Shown: in pieces, positions 28,790-42,200 of the stretch | How positions within the stretch are numbered: position 1 is the stretch's first letter | Layout of the letters: the number at the start of each line of letters is the position of its first letter | NCBI GenBank assembly: GCA_030844895.1 | Contig: CM061233.1 | Location: 52,815,453 to 52,879,452 of the forward strand | DNA from: Ambrosia x helenae | Lineage: Eukaryota; Streptophyta; Magnoliopsida; Asterales; Asteraceae | Length of the DNA: 64,000 nt | Direction: 5' to 3' | Made by a program: the position numbers and the translations under genes | Notes under the pieces: generated by a model | What the model was told of the DNA's origin: nothing | The model's database searches: none | What the model saw: the letters and a program-made list of their open reading frames with translations, nothing else

Positions 28790-31700
28790 TCAGCTTCGTA
28801 TGATTTATCCGAGTCTGTCGAATGATCAGACATCTTAGGGCCTTCTCGTTCCACCATTCGGGGCCCGTAAAATCCCATATTACGATAGTTATAGCCTTTT
28901 AAACTCGAGCTTTTCTTGTGTACGAATCTCTACATAATTGTCGTTTCGTGAGTCCGATTACCGTCCGCTCAGCTTCGTATGATTTATCTGAGTCTTTCGA
29001 ATGATCTGATATCTTAGGGCCTTCTCGTTCCACCATTCGGGTCCCTTAAACTCCCACGTTACGATAGTTATAGCATTTTAAACTAGAGTCTTTTCATGTG
29101 TACGAATCTCAACGTAATTGTCGTTTCGTGAGTCCGATTACCGTCCGGTCAGCTTCGTATGATTTATCCGAGTCTGTTGAATGAGCAGACATCTTAGGGC
29201 CTTCTCGTTCCACCATTCAGAGCCCGTAAACTCCCATATTACGATAGTTATAGCCTTTTAAAGACGAGTCTTTTCTTGTGTACGAATCTCTACATAATTG
29301 TCGTTTCGTGAGTCCGATTACCGTCCGCTCAGCTTCGTATGATTTATCTGAGTCTTTCGAATGTTCTGATATCTTAGGGCCATCTCGTTCCACCATTCGG
29401 GTCCCTTAAACTCCCACGTTACGATAGTTATAGCATTTCAAACTAGAGACTTTTCATGTGTACGAATCTCAACATAATTGTCGTTTCGTGAGTCCGATTA
29501 CCGTCCGGTCAGCTTCGTATGATTTATCCGAGTCTGTTGAATGAGCAGACATCTTAGGGCCTTCTCGTTCCACCATTCAGAGCCCGTAAACTCCCATATT
29601 ACGATAGTTATAGCTTTTAAAGTCGAGTCTTTTCTTGTGTACGAATCTCTACATAATTGTCGTTTCGTGAGTCCGATTACCGTCCGCTCAGCTTCGTATG
29701 ATTTATCTGAGTCTTTCAAATGATTTGATATCTTAGGGTCGTCTCGTTCCACCATTTGGGTCCCTTAAACTCCCACATTACAATTGTTATAGCATTTTAA
29801 ACTGGAGTCTTTGCTTGTGTACGAATCTCAACGTAATTGTCGTTTCGTGAGTCCGATTACCGTCCGGTCAGCTTCGTATGATTTATCCGAGTCTGTTGAA
29901 TGAGCAGACATCTTAGGGCCTTCTCGTTCCACCATTCAGAGCCCGTAAACTCCCATATTACGATAGTTATAGCCTTTTAAAGACGAGTCTTTTCTTGTGT
30001 ACGAATCTCTACATAATTGTCGTTTCGTGAGTCCGATTACCGTCCGCTCAGCTTCGTATGATTTATCTGAGTCTTTCGAATGTTCTGATATCTTAGGGCC
30101 ATCTCGTTCCATCATTCGGGTCCCTAAAACTCCCATATTACGATAGTTATAGCATTTCAAACTAGAGACTTTTCATGTGTACGAATCTCAACATAATTGT
30201 CGTTTCGTGAGTCCGATTACCGTCCGCTCAGCTTCGTATGATTTATCCGAGTCTGTTGAATGATCAGACATCTTAGGGCCTTCTCGTTCCACCATTCAGA
30301 GCCCGTAAACTCCCATATTACGATAGTTATAGCTTTTAAACTCGAGTCTTTTCTTGTGTACGAATCTCTACATAATTGTCGTTTCGTGAGTCCGATTACC
30401 GTCCGCTCAGCTTCGTATGATTTATCCGAGTCTTTCAAATGAGCAGATATCTTAGGGCCTTCTCGTTCCACCATTCAGGTCCCTTAAACTCCCACATTAC
30501 GATAGTTATAGCATTTTAAACGAGTCTTTTCTTGTGTACGAATCTCAACGTAATTGTCGTTTCGTGAGTCCGATTACCGTCCGGTCAGCTTCGTATGATT
30601 TATCCGAGTCTGTTGAATGAGCAGACATCTTAGGGCCTTCTCGTTCCACCATTCAGAGCCCGTAAACTCCCATATTACGATAGTTATAGCCTTTTAAAGA
30701 CGAGTCTTTTCTTGTGTACGAATCTCAACATAATTGTCGTTTCGTGAGTCCGATTACCGTCCGGTCAGCTTCGTATGATTTATCCGAGTCTGTCGAATGA
30801 TCAGACATCTTAGGGCCTTCTCGTTCCACCATTCAGGCCCGTAAACTCCCATATTACGATAGTTATAGCCTTTTAAAGTCGAGTCTTTTCTTGTGTACGA
30901 ATCTCTACATAATTGTCGTTTCGTGAGTCCGATTACCGTCCGCTCAGCTTCGTATGATTTATCTGAGTCTTTCGAATGATCTGATATCTTAGGGCCTTCT
31001 CGTTCCACCATTCGGGTCCCTTAAACTCCCACATTACGATAGTTATAGCATTTTAAACTAGAGTCTTTTCTTGTGTACGAATCTCAACGTAATTGTCGTT
31101 TCGTGAGTCCGATTACCGTCCGGTCAGCTTCGTATGATTTATCCGAGTCTGTTGAATGATCAGACATCTTAGGGCCTTCTCGTTCCACCATTCAGAGCCC
31201 GTAAACTCCCATATTACGATAGTTATAGCCTTTTAAAGACGAGTCTTTTCTTGTGTACGAATCTCTACATAATTGTCGTTTCGTGAGTCCGATTACCGTC
31301 CGCTCAGCTTCGTATGATTTATCTGAGTCTTTCGAATGTCTGATATCTTAGGGCCTTCTCGTTCCACCATTCGGGTCCCTTAAACTCCCACGTTACGATA
31401 GTTATAGCATTTCAAACTAGAGTCTTTTCATGTGTACGAATCTCAACATAATTGTCGTTTCGTGAGTCCGATTACCGTCCGGTCAGCTTCGTATGATTTA
31501 TCCGAGTCTGTTGAATGAGCAGACATCTTAGGGCCTTCTCGTTCCACCATTCAGAGCCCGTAAACTCCCATATTACGATAGTTATAGCCTTTTAAAGTCG
31601 AGTCTTTTCTTGTGTACGAATCTCTACATAATTGTCGTTTCGTGAGTCCGATTACCGTCCGCTCAGCTTCGTATGATTTATCTGAGTCTTTCAAATGATC

Positions 31701-34700
31701 TGATATCTTAGGGCCGTCTCGTTCCACCATTCGGGTCCCTTAAACTCCCACATTACAATTGTTATAGCATTTTAAACTGGAGTCTTTGCTTGTGTACGAA
31801 TCTCAACGTAATTGTCGTTTCGTGATTCCGATTACCGTCCGTCAGCTTCGTATGATTTATCCGAGTCTGTTGAATGAGCAGACATCTTAGGGCCTTCTCG
31901 TTCCACCATTCAGGCCCGTAAACTCCCATATTACGATAGTTATAGCCTTTTAAAGACGAGTCTTTTCTTGTGTACGAATCTCTACATAATTGTCGTTTCG
32001 TGAGTCCGATTACCGTCCGGTCAGCTTCGTATGATTTATCTGAGTCTTTCGAATGATCAGACATCTTAGGGCCTTCTCGTTCCACCATTCGGGGCCCGTA
32101 AACTCCCATATTACGATAGTTATAGCCTTTTAAACTCGAGCTTTTCTTGTGTACGAATCTCTACATAATTGTCGTTTCGTGAGTCCGATTACCGTCCGCT
32201 CAGCTTCGTATGATTTATCTGAGTCTTTCGAATGATCTGATATCTTAGGGCCTTCTCGTTCCACCATTCGGGTCCCTAAAACTCCCACATTACGATAGTT
32301 ATAGCATTTCAAACTCGAGTCTTTTCTTGTGTACGAATCTCAACGTAATTGTCGTTTCGTGAGTCCGATTACCGTCCGGTCAGCTTCGTATGATTTATCC
32401 GAGTCTGTTGAATGATCAGACATCTTAGGGCCTTCTCGTTCCACCATTCAGAGCCCGTAAACTCCCATATTACGATAGTTATAGCCTTTTAAAGACGAGT
32501 CTTTTCTTGTGTACGAATCTCTACATAATTGTCGTTTCGTGAGTCCGATTACCGTCCGCTCAGCTTCGTATGATTTATCTGAGTCTTTCGAATGATCTGA
32601 TATCTTAGGGCCTTCTCGTTCCACCATTCGGGTCCCTTAAACTCCCACATTACGATAGTTATAGCATTTCAAACTAGAGTCTTTTCATGTGTACGAATCT
32701 CAACGTAATTGTCGTTTCGTGAGTCCGATTACCGTCCGGTCAGCTTCGTATGATTTATCCGAGTCTGTTGAATGAGCAGACATCTTAGGGCCTTCTCGTT
32801 CCACCATTCAGAGCCCGTAAACTCCCATATTACGATAGTTATAGCCTTTTAAAGACGAGTCTTTTCTTGTGTACGAATCTCTACATAATTGTCGTTTCGT
32901 GAGTCCGATTACCGTCCGCTCAGCTTCGTATGATTTATCTGAGTCTTTCAAATGATTTGATATCTTAGGGTCGTCTCGTTCCACCATTCGGGTCCCTTAA
33001 ACTCCCACATTACAATTGTTATAGCATTTTAAACTGGAGTCTTTGCTTGTGTACGAATCTCAACGTAATTGTCGTTTCGTGAGTCCGATTACCGTCCGGT
33101 CAGCTTCGTATGATTTATCCGAGTCTGTTGAATGAGCAGACATCTTAGGGCCTTCTCGTTCCACCATTCAGAGCCCGTAAACTCCCATATTACGATAGTT
33201 ATAGCCTTTTAAAGACGAGTCTTTTCTTGTGTACGAATCTCTACATAATTGTCGTTTCGTGAGTCCGATTACCGTCCGCTCAGCTTCGTATGATTTATCT
33301 AGTCTTTCGAATGATCTGATATCTTAGGGCTTCTCGTTCCACCATTCGGGTCCCTTAAACTCCCATATTACGATAGTTATAGCATTTTAAACTCGAGTCT
33401 TTTCTTGTGTACGAATCTCAACATAATTGTCGTTTCGTGAGTCCGATTACCGTCCGGTCAGCTTCGTATGATTTATCCGAGTCTTTGAATGATCAGATAT
33501 CTTAGGGCCTTCTCGTTCCACCATTCAGGTCCCGTAAACTCCCATATTACGATAGTTATAGCCTTTCAAACTCGAGTCTTTTCTTGTGTACGAATCTCTA
33601 CATAATTGTCGTTTCGTGAGTCCGATTACCGTCCGCTCAGCTTCGTATGATTTATCTGAGTCTTTCGAATGATCTGATATCTTAGGGCCTTCTCGTTCCA
33701 TCATTCGGGCCCTTAAACTCCCATATTACGATAGTTATAGCATTTTAAACTAGAGTCTTTTCTTGTGTACGAATCTCAACATAATTGTCGTTTCGTGAGT
33801 CCGATTACCGTCCGGTCAGCTTCGTATGATTTATCCGAGTCTGTTGAATGATCAGACATCTTAGGGCCTTCTCGTTCCACCATTCGGAGCCCGTAAACTC
33901 CCATATTACGATAGTTATAGTCTTTTAAAGTCGAGTCTTTTCTTGTGTACGAATCTCTACATAATTGTCGTTTCGTGAGTCCGATTACCGTCCGCTCAGC
34001 TTCGTATGATTTATCTGAGTCTTTCAAATGATTTGATATCTTAGGGTCGTCTCGTTCCACCATTCGGGTCCCTTAAACTCCCCATTACAATAGTTATAGC
34101 ATTTTAAACTGGAGTCTTTTCTTGTGTACGAATCTCAACGTAATTGTCGTTTCGTGATTCCGATTACCGTCCGGTCAGCTTCGTATGATTTATCCGAGTC
34201 TGTTGAATGAGCAGACATCTTAGGGCCTTCTCGTTCCACCATTCAGAGCCCGTAAACTCCCATATTACGATAGTTATAGCCTTTTAAAGACGAGTCTTTT
34301 CTTGTGTACGAATCTCTACATAATTGTCGTTTCGTCGTGAGTCCGTTTATCGTCCGCTCTGATATCTTAGGGCCGTCTCGTTCCATCATTCGGGTCCCTT
34401 AAACTCCCACGTTACGATAGTTATAGCATTTCAAACTAGAGACTTTTCATGTGTACGAATCTCAACATAATTGTCGTTTCGTGAGTCCGATTACCGTCCG
34501 GTCAGCTTCGTATGATTTATCCGAGTCTGTTGAATGAGCAGACATCTTAGGGCCTTCTCGTTCCACCATTCAGAGCCCGTAAACTCCCATATTACGATAG
34601 TTATAGCCTTTTAAAGTCGAGTCTTTTCTTGTGTACGAATCTCTACATAATTGTCGTTTCGTGAGTCCGATTACCGTCCGCTCAGCTTCGTATGATTTAT

Positions 34701-37700
34701 CTGAGTCTTTCGAATGATTTGATATCTTAGGGCCTTCTCGTTCCACCATTCGGGTCCCTTAAACTCCCACATTACGATTGTTATAGCATTTTAAACTGGA
34801 GTCTTTTCTTGTGTACGAATCTCAACGTAATTGTCGTTTCGTGAGTCCGATTACCGTCCGGTCAGCTTCGTATGATTTATCCGAGTCTGTTGAATGAGCA
34901 GACATCTTAGGGCCTTCTCGTTCCACCATTCAGAGCCCGTAAACTCCCATATTACGATAGTTATAGCCTTTTAAAGACGAGTCTTTTCTTGTGTACGAAT
35001 CTCTACATAATTGTCGTTTCGTGAGTCCGATTACCGTCCGCTCAGCTTCGTATGATTTATCTGAGTCTTTCGAATGATCTGATATCTTAGGGCCTTCTCG
35101 TTCCACCATTCGGGTCCCTAAAACTCCCATATTACGATAGTTATAGCATTTAAACTAGAGACTTTTCATGTGTACGAATCTCAACATAATTGTCGTTTCG
35201 TGAGTCCGATTACCGTCCGGTCAGCTTCGTATGATTTATCTGAGTCTTTGAATGATCAGATATCTTAGGGCCTTCTCGTTCCACCATTCAGGGCCCTTAA
35301 ACTCCCATATTACGATAGTTATAGCCTTTTAAACTCGAGTCTTTTCTTGTGTACGAATCTCTACATAATTGTCGTTTCGTGAGTCCGATTACCGTCCGCT
35401 CAGCTTCGTATGATTTATCTGAGTCTGTTGAATGATCTGATATCTTAGGGCCTTCTCGTTCCACCATTCGGGTCCCTTAAACTCCCACGTTACGATAGTT
35501 ATAGCATTTAAAACGAGTCTTTTCTTGTGTACGAATCTCAACATAATTGTCGTTTCGTGAGTCCGATTACCGTCCGGTCAGCTTCGTATGATTTATCCGA
35601 GTCTGTTGAATGAGCAGACATCTTAGGGCCTTCTCGTTCCACCATTCAGAGCCCGTAAACTCCCATATTACGATAGTTATAGTCTTTTAAAGTCGAGTCT
35701 TTTCTTGTGTACGAATCTCTACATAATTGTCGTTTCGTGAGTCCGATTACCGTCCGCTCAGCTTCGTATGATTTATCTAAGTCTTTCAAATGATTTGATA
35801 TCTTAGGGTCGTCTCGTTCCACCATTGGGTCCCTTAAACTCACACATTACAATTGTTATTGCATTTTAAACTGGAGTCTTTGCTTGTGTACGAATCTCAA
35901 CGTAATTGTCGTTTCGTGAGTTCCGATTACCGTCCGGTCAGCTTCGTATGATTTATCCGAGTCTGTTGAATGAGCAGACATCTTAGGGCCTTCTCGTTCC
36001 ACCATTCAGAGCCCGTAAACTCCCATATTACGATAGTTATAGCCTTTTAAAGACGAGTCTTTTCTTGTGTACGAATCTCTACATAATTGTCGTTTCGTGA
36101 GTCCGATTACCGTCTCGCTTCGTGATATATCTTAGGGATCATATCTCGTTCCATCATTCGGGTCCCTTAAACTCCCACGTTACGATAGTTATAGCATTTC
36201 AAACTAGAGACTTTTCATGTGTACGAATCTCAACATAATTGTCGTTTCGTGAGTCCGATTACCGTCCGGTCAGCTTCGTATGATTTATCCGAGTCTGTCG
36301 AATGATCAGACATCTTAGGGCCTTCTCGTTCCACCATTCGGGGCCCGTAAACTCCCATATTACGATAGTTATAGCCTTTTAAACTCGAGCTTTTCTTGTG
36401 TACGAATCTCTACATAATTGTCGTTTCGTGAGTCCGATTACCGTCCGCTCAGCTTCGTATGATTTATCTGAGTCTTTCGAATGATCTGATATCTTAGGGC
36501 CTTCTCGTTCCACCATTCGGGTCCCTTAAACTCCCACGTTACGATAGTTATAGCATTTAAAACGAGTCTTTTCTTGTGTACGAATCTCAACGTAATTGTC
36601 GTTTCGTGAGTCCGATTACCGTCCGGTCAGCTTCGTATGATTTATCCGAGTCTGTTGAATGAGCAGACATCTTAGGGCCTTCTCGTTCCACCATTCAGAG
36701 CCCGTAAACTCCCATATTACGATAGTTATAGCCTTTTAAAGACGAGTCTTTTCTTGTGTACGAATCTCTACATAATTGTCGTTTCGTGAGTCCGATTACC
36801 GTCCGCTCAGCTTCGTATGATTTATCTGAGTCTTTCGAATGTTCTGATATCTTAGGGCCATCTCGTTCCATCATTCGGGTCCCTTAAACTCCCACGTTAC
36901 GATAGTTATAGCATTTCAAACTAGAGACTTTTCATGTGTACGAATCTCAACATAATTGTCGTTTCGTGAGTCCGATTACCGTCCGGTCAGCTTCGTATGA
37001 TTTATCCGAGTCTGTTGAATGAGCAGACATCTTAGGGCCTTCTCGTTCCACCATTCAGAGCCCGTAAACTCCCATATTACGATAGTTATAGCCTTTTAAA
37101 GACGAGTCTTTTCTTGTGTACGAATCTCTACATAATTGTCGTTTCGTGAGTCCGATTACCGTCCGCTCAGCTTCGTATGATTTATCTAAGTCTTTCAAAT
37201 GATTTGATATCTTAGGGTCGTCTCGTTCCACCATTTGGGTCCCTTAAACTCACACATTACAATTGTTATAGCATTTTAAACTGGAGTCTTTGCTTGTGTA
37301 CGAATCTCAACGTAATTGTCGTTTCGTGATTCCGATTACCGTCCGGTCAGCTTCGTATGATTTATCCGAGTCTGTTGAATGAGCAGACATCTTAGGGCCT
37401 TCTCGTTCCACCATTCAGAGCCCGTAAACTCCCATATTACGATAGTTATAGCCTTTTAAAGACGAGTCTTTTCTTGTGTACGAATCTCTACATAATTGTC
37501 GTTTCGTGAGTCCGATTACCGTCCGCTCAGCTTCGTATGATTTATCTGAGTCTTTCGAATGTTCTGATATCTTAGGGCCATCTCGTTCCATCATTCGGGT
37601 CCCTTAAACTCCCACGTTACGATAGTTATAGCATTTCAAACTAGAGACTTTTCATGTGTACGAATCTCAACATAATTGTCGTTTCGTGAGTCCGATTACC

Positions 37701-40700
37701 GTCCGGTCAGCTTCGTATGATTTATCCGAGTCTGTCAAATGATCAGACATCTTAGGGCCTTCTCGTTCCACCATTCGGGCCCGTAAAATCCCATATTACG
37801 ATAGTTATAGCCTTTTAAACTCGAGCTTTTCTTGTGTACGAATCTCTACATAATTGTCGTTTCGTGAGTCCGATTACCGTCCGCTCAGCTTCGTATGATT
37901 TATCTGAGTCTTTCGAATGATCTGATATCTTAGGGCCTTCTCGTTCCACCATTCGGGTCCCTTAAACTCCCACGTTACGATAGTTATAGCATTTCAAACT
38001 TGAGACTTTTCATGTGTACGAATCTCAACGTAATTGTCGTTTCGTGAGTCCGATTACCGTCCGGTCAGCTTCGTATGATTTATCCGAGTCTGTTGAATGA
38101 GCAGACATCTTAGGGCCTTCTCGTTCCACCATTCAGAGCCCGTAAACTCCCATATTACGATAGTTATAGCCTTTTAAAGACGAGTCTTTTCTTGTGTACG
38201 AATCTCTACATAATTGTCGTTTCGTGAGTCCGATTACCGTCCGCTCAGCTTCGTATGATTTATCTGAGTCTTTCGAATGTTCTGATATCTTAGGGCCATC
38301 TCGTTCCATCATTCGGGTCCCTTAAACTCCCACGTTACGATAGTTATAGCATTTCAAACTAGAGACTTTTCATGTGTACGAATCTCAACATAATTGTCGT
38401 TTCGTGAGTCCGATTACCGTCCGGTCAGCTTCGTATGATTTATCCGAGTCTGTTGAATGATCAGACATCTTAGGGCCTTCTCGTTCCACCATTCGGGCCC
38501 GTAAAATCCCATATTACGATAGTTATAGCCTTTTAAACTCGAGTCTTTTCTTGTGTACGAATCTCTACATAATTGTCGTTTCGTGAGTCCGATTACCGTC
38601 CGCTCAGCTTCGTATGATTTATCTGAGTCTTTCGAATGATCTGATATCTTAGGGCCTTCTTGTTCCACCATTCGGGTCCCTTAAACTCCCACGTTACGAT
38701 AGTTATAGCATTTCAAACTAGAGTCTTTTCATGTGTACGAATCTCAACATAATTGTCGTTTCGTGAGTCCGATTACCGTCCGGTCAGCTTCGTATGATTT
38801 ATCCGAGTCTGTTGAATGAGCAGACATCTTAGGGCCTTCTCGTTCCACCATTCAGAGCCCGTAAACTCCCATATTACGATAGTTATATTCTTTTAAAGTC
38901 GAGTCTTTTCTTGTGTACGAATCTCTACATAATTGTCGTTTCGTGAGTCCGATTACCGTCCGCTCAGCTTCGTATGATTTATCCGAGTCTTTCGAATGAT
39001 CAGACATCTTAGGGCCTTCTCGTTCCACCATTCGGGGCCCGTAAAATCCCATATTACGATAGTTATAGCCTTTTAACTCGAGCTTTTCTTGTGTACGAAT
39101 CTCAACATAATTGTCGTTTCGTGAGTCCGATTACCGTCCGCTCAGCTTCGTATGATTTATCTGAGTCTTTCGAATGATCTGATATTTTAGGGCCTTCTTG
39201 TTCCACCATTCGGGTCCCTTAAACTCCCACGTTACGATAGTTATAGCATTTCAAACTTGAGACTTTTCATGTGTACGAATCTCAACGTAATTGTCGTTTC
39301 GTGAGTCCGATTACCGTCCGGTCAGCTTCGTATGATTTATCCGAGTCTGTTGAATGAGCAGACATCTTAGGGCCTTCTCGTTCCACCATTCAGAGCCCGT
39401 AAACTCCCATATTACGATAGTTATAGCCTTTTAAAGACGAGTCTTTTCTTGTGTACGAATCTCTACATAATTGTCGTTTCGTGAGTCCGATTACCGTCCG
39501 CTCAGCTTCGTATGATTTATCTGAGTCTTTCGAATGTTCTGATATCTTAGGGCCTTCTCGTTCCATCATTCGGGTCCCTTAAACTCCCACGTTACGATAG
39601 TTATAGCATTTCAAACTAGAGACTTTTCATGTGTACGAATCTCAACATAATTGTCGTTTCGTGAGTCCGATTACCGTCCGGTCAGCTTCGTATGATTTAT
39701 CCGAGTCTGTTGAATGAGCAGACATCTTAGGGCCTTCTCGTTCCACCATTCAGAGCCCGTAAACTCCCATATTACGATAGTTATAGTCTTTTAAAGTCGA
39801 CTCTTTTCTTGTGTACGAATCTCTACATAATTGTCGTTTCGTGAGTCCGATTACCGTCCGCTCAGCTTCGTATGATTTATCTGAGTCTTTCAATGATTTG
39901 ATATCTTAGGGTCGTCTCGTTCCACCATTTGGGTCCCTTAAACTCACACATTACAATTGTTATTGCATTTTAAACTGGAGTCTTTGCTTGTGTACGAATC
40001 TCAACGTAATTGTCGTTTCGTGATTCCGATTACCGTCCGGTCAGCTTCGTATGATTTATCCGAGTCTGTTGAATGAGCAGACATCTTAGGGCCTTCTCGT
40101 TCCACCATTCAGAGCCCGTAAACTCCCATATTACGATAGTTATAGCCTTTTAAAGACGAGTCTTTTCTTGTGTACGAATCTCTACATAATTGTCGTTTCG
40201 TGAGTCCGATTACCGTCCGCTCTGATATCTTAGGGCCATATCGTTCCATCATTCGGGTCCCTTAAACTCCCACGTTACGATAGTTATAGCATTTCAAACT
40301 AGAGACTTTTCATGTGTACGAATCTCAACATAATTGTCGTTTCGTGAGTCCGATTACCGTCCGGTCAGCTTCGTATGATTTATCCGAGTCTGTCGAATGA
40401 TCAGACATCTTAGGGCCTTCTCGTTCCACCATTCGGGGCCCGTAAAATCCCATATTATGATAGTCATAGCCTTTTAAACTCGAGCTTTTCTTGTGTACGA
40501 ATCTCTACATAATTGTCTTTCGTGAGTCCGATTACCGTCCGCTCAGCTTCGTATGATTTATCTGAGTCTTTCGAATGATCTGATATCTTAGGGCCTTCTC
40601 GTTCCACCATTCGGGTCCCTTAAACTCCCACGTTACGATAGTTATAGCATTTCAAACTTGAGACTTTTCATGTGTACGAATCTCAACGTAATTGTCGTTT

Positions 40701-42200
40701 CGTGAGTCCGATTACCGTCCGGTCAGCTTCGTATGATTTATCCGAGTCTGTTGAATGAGCAGACATCTTAGGGCCTTCTCGTTCCACCATTCAGAGTCCG
40801 TAAACTCCCATATTACGATAGTTATAGCCTTTTAAAGTCGAGTCTTTTCTTGTGTACGAATCTCTACATAATTGTCGTTTCGTGAGTCCGATTACCGTCC
40901 GCTCAGCTTCGTATGATTTATCTGAGTCTTTCGAATGTTCTGATATCTTAGGGCCATCTCGTTCCATCATTCGGGTCCCTTAAACTCCCACGTTACGATA
41001 GTTATAGCATTTCAAACTAGAGACTTTTCATGTGTACGAATCTCAACATAATTGTCGTTTCGTGAGTCCGATTACCGTCCGGTCAGCTTCGTATGATTTA
41101 TCCGAGTCTGTTGAATGAGCAGACATCTTAGGGCCTTCTCGTTCCACCATTCAGAGCCCGTAAACTCCCATATTACGATAGTTATAGTCTTTAAAGTCGA
41201 GTCTTTTCTTGTGTACGAATCTCTACATAATTGTCGTTTCGTGAGTCCGATTACCGTCCGCTCAGCTTCGTATGATTTATCTAAGTCTTTCAAATGATTT
41301 GATATCTTAGGGCGTCTCGTTCCACCATTTGGGTCCCTTAAACTCCCACATTACAATTGTTATTGCATTTTAAACTGGAGTCTTGCTTGTGTACGAATCT
41401 CAACGTAATTGTCGTTTCGTGATTCCGATTACCGTCCGGTCAGCTTCGTATGATTTATCCGAGTCTGTTGAATGAGCAGACATCTTAGGGCCTTCTCGTT
41501 CCACCATTCAGAGCCCGTAAACTCCCATATTACGATAGTTATAGCCTTTTAAAGACGAGTCTTTTCTTGTGTACGAATCTCTACATAATTGTCGTTTCGT
41601 GAGTCCGATTACCGTCCGGTCAGCTTCGTATGATTTATCCGAGTCTGTCGAATGATCAGACATCTTAGGGCCTTCTCGTTCCACCATTCGGGGCCCGTAA
41701 AATCCCATATTACGATAGTTATAGCCTTTTAACTCGAGCTTTTCTTGTGTACGAATCTCTACATAATTGTCTTTTCGTGAGTCCGATTACCGTCCGCTCA
41801 GCTTCGTATGATTTATCTGAGTCTTTCGAATGATCTGATATTTAGGGCCTTCTCGTTCCACCATTCGGGTCCCTTAAACTCCCACGTTACGATAGTTATA
41901 GCATTTCAAACTTGAGACTTTTCATGTGTACGAATCTCAACGTAATTGTCGTTTCGTGAGTCCGATTACCGTCCGGTCAGCTTCGTATGATTTATCCGAG
42001 TCTGTCGAATGATCAGACATCTTAGGGCCTTCTCGTTCCACCATTCGGGGCCCGTAAAATCCCATATTACGATAGTTATAGCCTTTTAAACTCGAGCTTT
42101 TCTTGTGTACGAATCTCTACATAATTGTCTTTCGTGAGTCCGATTACCGTCCGCTCAGCTTCGTATGATTTATCTGAGTCTTTCGAATGATCTGATATCT
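28790..42200. repeat. Middle satellite block with dimer-register breaks and many indels
   Basis: Strict A/B alternation fails here. Two B-type heads follow one another around 28,620/28,800, 30,600/30,780 and 41,460/41,640. A/B hybrids occur around 30,230, 32,040 and 38,985. Small indels are dense between 30.1 and 36.2 kb, for example in the GAGTCTTTGAATGATCAG monomers near 33,480 and 35,245, and in scrambled tails near 34,335 and 36,112. The block separates the 720-bp organisation on the left from the 1.44-kb organisation on the right. Confidence 0.75.

Larger units (their letters stand above)
1..28790. repeat. Left satellite block: regular A-B dimers, ~720-bp tetramers
   Basis: A and B monomers alternate almost perfectly here. 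A second level is visible. A monomers of the GTTCTGATATC/CCATC type occur at about 23, 741, 1,461 and 2,180 (spacing 718-720). Between them lie other A subtypes, for example the CTTTCAAATGATTTG subtype with TACAATTGTTAT. This gives an A-B-A'-B unit of about 720 bp. Farther right the order of A subtypes varies, so the 720-bp unit is only locally regular. Most differences are substitutions; small deletions of 1-3 bp are scattered. Confidence 0.85.
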
